DNA from: Vibrio sp. LaRot3
Lineage (GTDB): Bacteria; Pseudomonadota; Gammaproteobacteria; Enterobacterales; Vibrionaceae
DNA: 48,351 bases
Direction: 5' to 3'
NCBI RefSeq assembly: GCF_027587025.1
Contig: NZ_JAPPTI010000018.1
Location: 1 to 48,351, forward strand
Shown: in pieces, positions 17,303-25,088 of the stretch
How positions within the stretch are numbered: position 1 is the first letter of the stretch
Layout: each line of letters starts with the position of its first letter
Position numbers and translations under genes: made by a program
Notes under the pieces: generated by a model
The model's input: only the letters and a program-made list of their open reading frames with translations
What the model was told of the DNA's origin: nothing
Database searches by the model: none

Positions 17303-18424
17303 ATGAACTATCAACAACTCGCAGATCAGATCAAACTTTGGGCCAAAGAGCTGGGTTTCCAGAAAGTTGGGATCTGTGATGTCGATTTAAAACAGCATGA
17401 AGCGGCGCTACAAAAATGGCTAGATAACGGCTATCACGGTGACATGGATTGGATGGCAAGACACGGTATGATGCGCGCGCGTCCCGATGAGTTACTGCCC
17501 GGCACCGTACGTGTGATCAGTGTTCGTATGGATTACCTACCGCCAGAAGCTGAGTTTGCTTCCAACCTATCCGACCCTACTCAAGCTTATGTGAGCCGCT
17601 ATGCACTGGGGCGCGACTACCACAAGCTGATTCGTAATCAACTGAAAAAGCTTGGCCAAAAAATCGAACAAGAAGTGGGGCAATATGGCTATCGCCCCTT
17701 TGTTGACTCAGCCCCTATCCTAGAAAGGCCACTGGCACAAAAAGCCGGATTAGGCTGGAGCGGTAAGCACTCACTGATTCTTGATAAAGAGTGTGGGTCA
17801 TGGTTCTTTTTAGGTGAGTTGCTGATCGACTTGCCGCTACCCGTAGATGAACCAAGTGAAGATCAATGTGGTAAATGCACCGCTTGTATAACATCTTGCC
17901 CGACGAATGCCATTATCGAAGAGGGTATCGTTGATGCGCGCCGTTGTATCTCTTACCTCACCATCGAATTTGACGGCGTGATTCCAGAAGAGTTTCGTCG
18001 CCCCATGGGGAATCGAATTTATGGCTGTGATGACTGCCAGCTAGTATGCCCATGGAATCGCTTTTCCACACTAACAGAACAAGATGACTTCCATCGTAGG
18101 AATGCCCTCAAAAGTCCAGACTTGCTAAACCTATTTCTTTGGGATGAAAACACCTTTCTAAAAAACATGGAAGGCTCAGCTATTCGGCGAATTGGACACC
18201 TACAATGGTTGAGAAACTTATCGGTCGCAATTGGTAATGCGCCATATTCTCTCAGTCTTGTAGAAGCACTAGAAAGCCGCAGAGGCCTAAGCGATGTATT
18301 GGATGAACATATTGAATGGGCATTGGAGCAACAAATGGCGCAGTTGTCAGAAAAGTACACAACGAACAACAAACACGCCCGATTGATTCGAATCGTTCAA
18401 AAAGGAATGCCTCGAGATGCATAA
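17303..18424 (+). CDS. queG: Epoxyqueuosine reductase
   Basis: Cobalamin- and 4Fe-4S-dependent enzyme that converts epoxyqueuosine to queuosine in tRNA, the last step of Q synthesis. With the ATG at 17303 it has 373 residues. Two ferredoxin-type clusters are visible: CGKCTACITSCP (cysteines 189, 192, 195, 199) and CDDCQLVCPW (242, 245, 249), plus Cys215. A TTG at 17288 extends the frame by five residues but neither start has a strong ribosome site; the ATG fits the E. coli N terminus better. A perfect GATCTT-GT-AAGATC palindrome lies at 17261-17274 in its upstream region. Confidence 0.95.
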   Translation: MNYQQLADQIKLWAKELGFQKVGICDVDLKQHEAALQKWLDNGYHGDMDWMARHGMMRARPDELLPGTVRVISVRMDYLPPEAEFASNLSDPTQAYVSRYALGRDYHKLIRNQLKKLGQKIEQEVGQYGYRPFVDSAPILERPLAQKAGLGWSGKHSLILDKECGSWFFLGELLIDLPLPVDEPSEDQCGKCTACITSCPTNAIIEEGIVDARRCISYLTIEFDGVIPEEFRRPMGNRIYGCDDCQLVCPWNRFSTLTEQDDFHRRNALKSPDLLNLFLWDENTFLKNMEGSAIRRIGHLQWLRNLSVAIGNAPYSLSLVEALESRRGLSDVLDEHIEWALEQQMAQLSEKYTTNNKHARLIRIVQKGMPRDA

Positions 18425-18476
18425 CAATTGCAGCAATTCTAGCTAAATAGTTTGATTTTGGTCTAAAAATTCCGAA

Positions 18477-18760
18477 TGTGGAAAAACAACATACCTAACG
18501 AACTTTTGTGGATTTATTTGAAAGTTAACCACAATAGTAATAAATGACTAGGATCAAAGAATTGCGAGTTAATGATCAAACTCAGGAGTAAAGGGATAGC
18601 CAGAAAACGACACTAAACACAACAAAAACAATGACTTACCATAAACACCAAACGACAAACCTTTCTCTTTACAGCAAAAAGATCTTTCTCGCGGAACGTT
18701 ATCAAAAGCAATAAATCAGGTTACCCACCAAGTTATCCACAGAGTATATTTTGTGGATAA
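18477..18760. other. DnaA-box cluster, candidate datA-like locus
   Basis: The queG-tRNA gap (18425-18961) has no gene but holds two perfect DnaA boxes, TTATCCACA at 18733-18741 (plus) and 18752-18760 (minus), facing each other across 10 bp. Also present are TTTTCCACA (minus, 18477-18485, fits TTWTNCACA), TTAACCACA (plus, 18525-18533, one mismatch) and AAATCCACA (minus, 18507-18515, two mismatches). An IHF-like core ATCAAagaaTTG lies at 18553-18564. E. coli datA, a five-box DnaA-ATP hydrolysis locus with an IHF site, lies beside the glyVXY tRNA-Gly genes near queG. Function here is inferred from boxes plus synteny. Confidence 0.6.
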
Positions 18761-18842
18761 GTCTGTTGACAGATAGCAGAAAGCCCAAAGACTAGGCGTT
18801 TGTAGCTGTTTGACAAGCAGTAAACCTATCACTGACAGACAT

Positions 18843-18870
18843 AAAAACGCCCACCTAAGAATAGGAGGAC
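18843..18870 (-). terminator. Probable terminator of the tRNA array
   Basis: On the minus strand an imperfect GC-rich stem (CCTCCTA with TTAGGTGGG, one mismatch and one G-U) is followed by CGTTTTT. It lies about 90 nt past the last tRNA. Weak as a stem, but the T-run and position fit a terminator. Confidence 0.5.
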
Positions 18871-18914
18871 TTCAATTTTTTGGGGATTGATGCTTCTCAG
18901 CATTAGAAAGAGCG

Positions 18915-18955
18915 TGGCGATATATCCGCCAGTTCAAATGAGGTCTTCATTTGAA
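18915..18955 (-). other. Two hairpins just 3' of the tRNA array
   Basis: Starting 7 nt beyond the last tRNA CCA, a perfect 9-bp stem (TTCAAATGA with TCATTTGAA, 5-nt loop, 18933-18955) is followed by a TGGCG/CGCCA stem (18915-18931). Neither has a U-tract. Positions suggest processing or 3'-trailer structures in the tRNA precursor; this is inference. Confidence 0.5.
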
Positions 18956-18961
18956 GGAAGT

Positions 18962-19037
18962 TGGAGCGACACACGAGGTTCGAACTCGTGACCTCAACCT
19001 TGGCAAGGTTGCGCTCTACCAACTGAGCTAGTGTCGC
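18962..19037 (-). tRNA. tRNA-Gly (GCC)
   Basis: A 76-nt cloverleaf encoded CCA included. The acceptor stem is GCGACAC/GTGTCGC and the anticodon stem CAACC/GGTTG encloses TTGCCAA, giving anticodon GCC. Last tRNA of the array in transcription order and identical in sequence to the two other Gly copies. Confidence 0.97.
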
Positions 19038-19091
19038 ATTTTGTCACTGTTAAAGCACAATGAGAGCAATTTTAACCACTTAAGAAAAAAG

Positions 19092-19167
19092 TGGAGCGAC
19101 ACACGAGGTTCGAACTCGTGACCTCAACCTTGGCAAGGTTGCGCTCTACCAACTGAGCTAGTGTCGC
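19092..19167 (-). tRNA. tRNA-Gly (GCC), second copy
   Basis: Identical 76-nt tRNA-Gly with anticodon GCC and encoded CCA. Separated by 54 nt from the downstream copy and 32 nt from the initiator tRNA upstream. Confidence 0.97.
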
Positions 19168-19199
19168 ATGATAAATCGCATCAGCAATTCATCTAAATT

Positions 19200-19276
<77 letters not shown>

Positions 19277-19318
19277 TCCGTATTTCACCATTCAAAGCAT
19301 GATGATAGCTTATTAATT

Positions 19319-19394
19319 TGGAGCGACACACGAGGTTCGAACTCGTGACCTCAACCTTGGCAAGGTTGCGCTCTACCAACTGAGCTAGTGTCGC
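19319..19394 (-). tRNA. tRNA-Gly (GCC), third copy
   Basis: Identical 76-nt tRNA-Gly (GCC) and first in transcription order. A strong promoter lies 33-60 nt upstream. Confidence 0.97.
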
Positions 19395-19426
19395 ATCAAC
19401 AACGTTTCCGTCGTTCAGGGCTGCGA

Positions 19427-19454
19427 ATTATAAGAGCATTTTTTTGTGATGCAA
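19427..19454 (-). promoter_or_regulatory. tRNA array promoter
   Basis: Minus-strand -10 TATAAT (19432-19427) with -35 TTGCAT (19454-19449) and 16-bp spacing, followed by a GC-rich discriminator (CGCAGCCC), as at stable RNA promoters under stringent control. Remaining sequence from 19455 to 19758 is AT-rich and holds no gene; a weak plus-strand promoter (TTAACT, 18 bp, TATATA at 19659-19688) may serve the next lipoprotein gene. Confidence 0.85.
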
Positions 19455-19758
19455 GTCCTTCCTGCAAAAAATCTGTGTTTTTTTCTCGTTTGATGAAAAA
19501 GCACACAAAAGCGAACAAGCCTTATACATTCTGAGCAATTCATAAACGGCTTATTATTACAAAAACATATTTGAATCCAGATACTTTCTAACATTCACCA
19601 ACCAAAAATTCAGCACCAAATGAGATATGGAGCTGTAAATAGATTCTCAAAACTTATCTTAACTGGTGAAAAGCCTGTGTTTTATATATAACAGATTGCT
19701 TAATTTTCGGACATTGTTCTTATTTGTCCATTTGCAATTGCATTTGATGGAGCAAGCA

Positions 19759-20478
19759 ATGGCACTTTTTCATTTTTCGCCGCGATTTCTAATCAGCACT
19801 TTGAGCATTTTGCTGATGTTTTCTTTGTCCGGTTGTGGCTCTATGCCTAAGCCTGTACGCAATTTAGGCAAAACCGACGTCGACTTTGTCATGGACGTTC
19901 ATGCAAAACAGCAGAAAGTTCTGTTAATGGAGCTAACCCGAAAACTCTACGTCCGTAACCCCGATGAACTACAAAAAGCCGAAGGGGTAAGTGTAGAGCA
20001 ACGAATGAAGCAAATATTCGGCGAGGCTGATGCAGTTGATTTGCCACCATTAGTCTTTGATGAACTCGAAGGCAAAACTGGGATCGAAGCAATCTTGCTC
20101 TCTTTCGATGATAATTTTGCCGGCGATAGAGTATTTGCAGCAATTGTCGGTTTATCAGAGATGTTGCGACGCTCTTACAACCACCAGCAAGAATTTTTCA
20201 TTATCGATTCATTAGACGAACAGGCGCTATATAACAGTGCTCGAAATATTGAAGTGTTTGTCTGGCGCTTATATCACCGTAAAGATGAAAATGGTGAACT
20301 GTTCTTACTAACCAATGATGTTTCTGATGGCCAATTTGATACGAGCTTTGATCGTATTTTCTCTAAGATGGTGATGGTGCAAGAAATGATGGCTTATATT
20401 GTCGCAGACAAAACCAATCGCAGTATCACCAAAGTGGCTCATGGTGTTGCTCAGTTCGTCTTCTTACCTATCCCTTAA
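19759..20478 (+). CDS. Predicted lipoprotein of unknown function
   Basis: A 239-residue protein with a signal peptide ending in the lipobox FSLSGCGS, so probably lipid-anchored. No domain is recognised. The body is soluble and mixed alpha/beta (MDVHAKQQKVLLMELTRKLYVRNPDEL, then a helical C-terminal half). The frame is open from 19666, but the ATG at 19759 was chosen because GGAG lies 6 nt upstream and places it just before the hydrophobic segment. It converges on orn. I recall an equivalent conserved hypothetical gene in other Vibrio, but cannot give a function. Confidence 0.8.
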   Translation: MALFHFSPRFLISTLSILLMFSLSGCGSMPKPVRNLGKTDVDFVMDVHAKQQKVLLMELTRKLYVRNPDELQKAEGVSVEQRMKQIFGEADAVDLPPLVFDELEGKTGIEAILLSFDDNFAGDRVFAAIVGLSEMLRRSYNHQQEFFIIDSLDEQALYNSARNIEVFVWRLYHRKDENGELFLLTNDVSDGQFDTSFDRIFSKMVMVQEMMAYIVADKTNRSITKVAHGVAQFVFLPIP

Positions 20479-20483
20479 CGGCT

Positions 20484-20513
20484 AAAAAAAACGCTGTCAT
20501 TAGACAGCGTTTT
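20484..20513. terminator. Bidirectional terminator between lipoprotein gene and orn
   Basis: An 11-bp stem AAAACGCTGTC / GACAGCGTTTT with an ATTA loop. The minus strand is followed by a long T-run (serving orn) and the plus strand by TTTT (serving the lipoprotein gene). Confidence 0.88.
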
Positions 20514-20529
20514 AGAACTCAATTTACCG

Positions 20530-21075
20530 TTAAATACTAAAGATCGTTTGGCGATAGTATTTTAACTCAGCAATAGACTCACGAATGTCATCTAACGCTA
20601 AGTGACTGCCTGATTTTAAGAAACCATCCAATACTTCAGGCTTCCAACGACGAGTTAACTCTTTTAACGTACTGACATCTAAATAGCGATAGTGGAAATA
20701 CTCTTCCAACTCAGCCATGTGTTTGTATAAGAAGCGACGGTCTTGACCAATACTGTTACCACAGATTGGCGATTTACCTTTTGGTACCCATTTCTCTAAA
20801 AACTCGACCGTTTGGCGAATGGCTTCTTGTTCATCTACTTTGCTGTTACGAACGCGTTCAACCAAGCCGCTATTGGTGTGTGTGTTGGTACACCAATCAT
20901 CCATCTTCGCCAGTTCTTCTTCTGGCTGATGAATAGCAAGCACCGGCCCTTCTGCCAGAATATTCAGTTCACTATCGGTAACAATAGTGGCAATTTCGAT
21001 AATTTTATGGGTTTCTGGATCAAGCCCAGTCATCTCAAGATCAACCCAAATTAAGTTCTGATCGTTAAAGGACAT
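20530..21075 (-). CDS. orn: Oligoribonuclease
   Basis: DEDDh 3'-5' exonuclease that degrades RNA dinucleotides, including pGpG from c-di-GMP turnover, which is essential or important in most gammaproteobacteria. The 181 residues show Asp12/Glu14 in WVDLEMTGLDP, the EIATIVTD strand, and the HLALDDIRESI motif III near the C terminus. Divergent from rsgA as in E. coli. Confidence 0.98.
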   Translation of the reverse strand: MSFNDQNLIWVDLEMTGLDPETHKIIEIATIVTDSELNILAEGPVLAIHQPEEELAKMDDWCTNTHTNSGLVERVRNSKVDEQEAIRQTVEFLEKWVPKGKSPICGNSIGQDRRFLYKHMAELEEYFHYRYLDVSTLKELTRRWKPEVLDGFLKSGSHLALDDIRESIAELKYYRQTIFSI

Positions 21076-21186
21076 AAATCGTTGCCTATTGGTTTTTCGC
21101 TAAAAAAGGTACTATACCCAAATTCGGATACCCAAGATAGCAATCTACGGTATCGAACCTAAGAGAAACAGATTAAGTAGATCATC

Positions 21187-22242
21187 GTGGCAAAAAAGAA
21201 AAAGCTAACTAAAGGTCAGGTAAGACGAGTACGCAGCAACCAAAAAAGGAAGCTGACAAAAGACGAAAGCATCCAGTGGGATGAGTCAATGCTAGGCGCA
21301 GCCAAAAAAGGCCTAGTCATAACTCGCTTTGGCCAACATGCTGATATTGAAGATACTGAAACCGGCGAGATTCAGCGCTGCAATTTGCGTCGCGGTATTG
21401 AAACCCTTGTTTCGGGCGATAACGTCATTTGGCGTCCGGGCCACGAAGCAATGGAAGGCATTTCTGGTGTCGTTGAAGCTGTTGAGCCGCGTCACTCAGT
21501 ACTTACACGCCCTGATTACTATGATGGTCTAAAACCCGTTGCTGCTAACATCGATCAAATGGTAATTGTTTCTTCTGTACTTCCTGAACTGTCTCTGAAC
21601 ATTATTGACCGTTACTTAGTGGCAGCTGAAACATTAAAAATCGCCCCACTGTTGGTGCTAAACAAAATTGATTTATTAGACCAAGAGCAACGTGAGCTGT
21701 TCCAAGACTGGATGAGTGAATACGAGCATATTGGCTACAAAGTTCTTTTTGTTAGTAAAGAGAGCAAAGAAGGCATTGCGGAATTAGAGCAAGAGCTGCA
21801 TGGCCGCATCAATATTTTTGTTGGTCAATCTGGTGTAGGTAAATCCAGTTTAGTCAATGCGCTGATGCCTGAGCTGGATATTGAAGAGGGTGCGGTTTCA
21901 GAAAACTCCGGCCTTGGTCAACATACGACGACAGCAGCGCGCTTGTATCACATCCCTACTGGTGGTGACCTAATAGACTCTCCAGGAGTTCGTGAATTTG
22001 GTTTATGGCATTTAGAACCAGAAGAAATTACAGAAGCCTTTATTGAGTTCCGCCCATACCTTGGTGGATGCAAATTTAGAGACTGTAAGCACCTTGACGA
22101 TCCTGGCTGTGTGCTACGAGAAGCGGTCGAAGAGGGTGAGATAAGCGAAGTCCGCTTCGAAAACTACCACCGTATTCTGGAAAGCATGCTCGAGAACAAA
22201 GCAAACCGTCAGTACTCTCGTAACAAGAAAGCGGATCTTTAA
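21187..22242 (+). CDS. rsgA: Small ribosomal subunit biogenesis GTPase RsgA
   Basis: Circularly permuted GTPase that acts late in 30S maturation. The 351 residues include an OB-fold N domain, G4 NKID (159-162), then G1 GQSGVGKS (213-220) and G3 DSPG (264-267), in the permuted order, and a zinc site with Cys295, Cys300, His302 and Cys308. Start is GTG with a weak ribosome site. Followed by psd, as in E. coli. Confidence 0.97.
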   Translation: MAKKKKLTKGQVRRVRSNQKRKLTKDESIQWDESMLGAAKKGLVITRFGQHADIEDTETGEIQRCNLRRGIETLVSGDNVIWRPGHEAMEGISGVVEAVEPRHSVLTRPDYYDGLKPVAANIDQMVIVSSVLPELSLNIIDRYLVAAETLKIAPLLVLNKIDLLDQEQRELFQDWMSEYEHIGYKVLFVSKESKEGIAELEQELHGRINIFVGQSGVGKSSLVNALMPELDIEEGAVSENSGLGQHTTTAARLYHIPTGGDLIDSPGVREFGLWHLEPEEITEAFIEFRPYLGGCKFRDCKHLDDPGCVLREAVEEGEISEVRFENYHRILESMLENKANRQYSRNKKADL

Positions 22243-22341
22243 CGCAGCGACCATCGGCAACTGCTGACTTTTGCTGATTTTTTGAGTAACATCTCGCGCC
22301 CTAAAGTTTGAAACAGACAGTTAACATTGGAATTGAACACA

Positions 22342-23208
22342 ATGGATAAGATTAAAGTTGGACTGCAATACTGGATTCCACAACACGGCTTAACCCGATT
22401 AGTAGGAAAACTTGCCTCAGCGAAAGCGGGCGGTCTAACCACGGCGATCATCCGCTGGTTTATCAAACAATACAAAGTGAACATGGATGAAGCGCTTCAT
22501 TCAGATCCAAAGCACTTTAAAACCTTCAATGAGTTTTTTGTACGTGAGCTAAAAGAAGGCGCGCGCCCTATTACTGAAGGTGAATCAGTCATTACGCACC
22601 CTGCTGATGCCTGCGTAAGCCAATTTGGCCCAATTACTGATGGCAAGCTAATTCAAGCAAAAGGCCACGATTTTACAGCCCAAGAACTACTGGGCGGTGA
22701 TGCTGAGCTAGCAGCAGAATTTACCGATGGTGAATTTGCGACGCTTTATCTATCACCAAGTGACTACCACCGCGTACACATGCCATGTGATGGTGTATTA
22801 CGTCAGATGATTTATGTACCTGGCGATCTGTTCTCAGTAAACCCGCTAACAGCAGAAAATGTACCGAACCTATTTGCACGTAACGAGCGCGTAGTATGTA
22901 TCTTTGATACTGAGTTTGGCCCGATGGCACAAGTGTTGGTTGGTGCAACCATTGTAGGCAGCATCGAACTTATCTGGGCAGGAACCGTCACACCACCGCG
23001 TGGCAACACAGTTTACCGTTGGGACTACCCAGCAGAGGGTGACAAAGCGATTCTTCTAAAGAAAGGCGAAGAGATGGGCCGCTTTAAATTAGGCTCAACC
23101 GTTATCAACTTGTTTGCTAAAGATAAAATCCGTTTTGATGATTCTATGCAACACAATCAGCCAACGGTGATGGGCACCCCTTACGCTCACCAAGTAGACG
23201 CTGAATAG
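22342..23208 (+). CDS. psd: Phosphatidylserine decarboxylase proenzyme
   Basis: Inner-membrane enzyme forming phosphatidylethanolamine. The proenzyme cleaves itself at LGS|T (residues 250-253), turning the serine into the pyruvoyl cofactor. Other conserved segments are FNEFFVREL, YHRVHMPCDG, and NLFARNERV. The ATG at 22342 was chosen over a TTG at 22327 because it has GGAA upstream and aligns with the E. coli N terminus. The E. coli neighbour mscM is not here. Confidence 0.96.
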   Translation: MDKIKVGLQYWIPQHGLTRLVGKLASAKAGGLTTAIIRWFIKQYKVNMDEALHSDPKHFKTFNEFFVRELKEGARPITEGESVITHPADACVSQFGPITDGKLIQAKGHDFTAQELLGGDAELAAEFTDGEFATLYLSPSDYHRVHMPCDGVLRQMIYVPGDLFSVNPLTAENVPNLFARNERVVCIFDTEFGPMAQVLVGATIVGSIELIWAGTVTPPRGNTVYRWDYPAEGDKAILLKKGEEMGRFKLGSTVINLFAKDKIRFDDSMQHNQPTVMGTPYAHQVDAE

Positions 23209-23215
23209 TATGCTT

Positions 23216-23245
23216 AAAAATCCCCGAATTATTCGGGGATTTTTT
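23216..23245 (+). terminator. Intrinsic terminator after psd
   Basis: Stem AAAAATCCCCGAA / TTCGGGGATTTTT with a TTA loop followed by T residues, 8 nt past the psd stop. Confidence 0.9.
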
Positions 23246-23377
23246 TGACCAAAGACAAATCATCTGCAACATTTTTAACCACTTTTTCAAAACTATAACC
23301 TTAGTCTAAGACCCTAATTTGGTTATCTTTTACTCTACACCTTTGTCGTATCTGAAAGCACAAGTGTGAGGGTATAA

Positions 23378-24799
23378 TTGCCTATGACCAAGATTCATCC
23401 CGGCATGATAATTAAACTACTGGTCTGCTTTGGGCTTCCGATTGGTGTGCTATTTATGCCCATCGATTTGATCCCGATAGATGACCTGACATTAATCCAA
23501 CATCGATTACTCGCCATTTTTTTACTCGCAGCCCTTTTGTGGGTGTTGGAACCTGTCCCTGTTTTTGCCACCTCAATACTGATCATCGCGCTTGAGCTGA
23601 TCATGATCTCGGATAAAGGCTTACATCTATTTCGTAATCCACCAGCAGGTCATGATCTTGGGGAGCTGATGATCTACACCGATATATTCAGTGCCTTTTC
23701 TTCTCCGATCATCATCCTTTTTATGGGTGGGTTCGCGCTCGCGATTGCTGCGTCAAAATATGAACTCGACAATAACCTTGCGCGGGTGTTACTCAAACCT
23801 TTTGGCACTCAACCCAAGTTCATCATGCTTGGGCTCATGCTGATTACCGCCGTGTTCTCGATGTTTATGTCCAATACGGCGACCACGGTAATGATGCTTG
23901 CACTACTTGGGCCCATTGTAGCCTCTGCACCGAAAGGGGATATTGGTATTAAAGCGCTGGTACTCTGTATTCCTATCGCGGCAAATACAGGGGGTATCGC
24001 TACGCCAATTGGTACTCCGCCTAACGCTATTGCCTTGCAATATCTGACCGGCGAAAACGCCATCGACTTTCTTTCTTGGATGATGATGGGTCTGCCTTTT
24101 GTCATCATCCAATTAACCATCGCGTGGTTTTTGCTACAGAAACTGTTCCCTTCTCAACAAGACAAAATGGTGTTGAAGCTCGATGGTCAGTTCCAAAAAA
24201 ACTGGCGTGCGATTGTGGTCTACATTACTTTTGCTGTCACCATCTTGCTGTGGATGACCACTAAAGTGCATGGTATGAACACTTACGTGGTATCCATCAT
24301 TCCACTGGCAGTATTCACCTTAACGGGCATCATGGGTAAAGCGGAACTTAAGCAGATAAACTGGGATGTTTTGTGGCTTGTAGCCGGTGGTATCGCGATT
24401 GGTATTGGTCTAGATAAAACGGGCTTAGCGGAAGCGTTAGCTCATGCAATTGATTACGAGTCCCTCTCTCCTGCCGCAGTAATCGTCACTCTTTCTATTG
24501 TTTGTTGGTTAATGGCGAACTTCATGTCGAATACCGCTACTGCCAACCTACTTATGCCGATCGCCGCCGCAATTGGCGTTTCAATGCAGAGTTTAGAAAG
24601 CGTCGGTGGACTACAAGGGCTGCTCGTAGTCGTCGCCTTCTCCGCCTCACTCGGTATGATTTTACCAGTATCAACACCACCCAATTCACTGGCTTATTCA
24701 ACAGGGCTAGTAGAAAGCAAAGACATGGCCAAAACAGGTGTGATCATTGGCGTGATTGGCTTATTGATCGTCTACCTTGCTGCATGGCTCTTCACCTAA
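23378..24799 (+). CDS. DASS (SLC13) family sodium-coupled carboxylate transporter
   Basis: Polytopic membrane protein of 473 residues with about 11 hydrophobic segments. Both signature SNT motifs of the divalent anion:sodium symporter family are present (FMSNTATTVMML and NFMSNTATANLLMP), each preceding a re-entrant region, and GTPPN/STPPN loops occur in both repeats. VcINDY-like succinate or related dicarboxylate uptake is likely, but substrate cannot be read from sequence. A TTG start has GAGGG 5 nt upstream; the ATG two codons later (23384) has poorer spacing. Confidence 0.9.
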   Translation: MPMTKIHPGMIIKLLVCFGLPIGVLFMPIDLIPIDDLTLIQHRLLAIFLLAALLWVLEPVPVFATSILIIALELIMISDKGLHLFRNPPAGHDLGELMIYTDIFSAFSSPIIILFMGGFALAIAASKYELDNNLARVLLKPFGTQPKFIMLGLMLITAVFSMFMSNTATTVMMLALLGPIVASAPKGDIGIKALVLCIPIAANTGGIATPIGTPPNAIALQYLTGENAIDFLSWMMMGLPFVIIQLTIAWFLLQKLFPSQQDKMVLKLDGQFQKNWRAIVVYITFAVTILLWMTTKVHGMNTYVVSIIPLAVFTLTGIMGKAELKQINWDVLWLVAGGIAIGIGLDKTGLAEALAHAIDYESLSPAAVIVTLSIVCWLMANFMSNTATANLLMPIAAAIGVSMQSLESVGGLQGLLVVVAFSASLGMILPVSTPPNSLAYSTGLVESKDMAKTGVIIGVIGLLIVYLAAWLFT

Positions 24800-24811
24800 C
24801 CCCCACAATCC

Positions 24812-24841
24812 CGCCATTCCATTCAGTTGAATGGAATGGCG
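24812..24841 (+). other. Perfect 14-bp hairpin after the DASS gene, no U-tract
   Basis: CGCCATTCCATTCA and its exact complement around GT lie 12 nt past the stop. No T-run follows on either strand, so it is not a standard intrinsic terminator; it may stabilise the mRNA 3' end. The remaining sequence to 25088 is AT-rich with no gene. Confidence 0.6.
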
Positions 24842-25088
24842 ACTCAGTTACCACTGGTTACATTTTGGCTAAAGATCACGCTTTTGATAAATAGCTTTAT
24901 ATAAAATAGGCTTTTTTGCGACCGATTTCGGGAATGATCGAGCAGTTCAAGTTATTGCATACGTTTTTTATATAGCATCGTGCTACAAAAAAGGCGACTT
25001 ACAAATCAAACATTTACACTCAATCAGCCTTCAATAATAACAATGACAATCGATACTCTTACCATTGTCTCTTTTACGGGGTAACACA

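Noticed and set aside
18733..18760. Origin of replication (oriC) suggested by two perfect DnaA boxes
   Set aside because: No AT-rich 13-mer unwinding repeats, few GATC sites and no mnmG or rctB neighbour. Vibrio chromosome origins lie beside those genes, so a DnaA-titration/hydrolysis locus fits better.
19666..19758. 31-residue extension of the lipoprotein at 19759
   Set aside because: It would bury the lipobox too far from the N terminus; the ATG at 19759 has GGAG six nt upstream.
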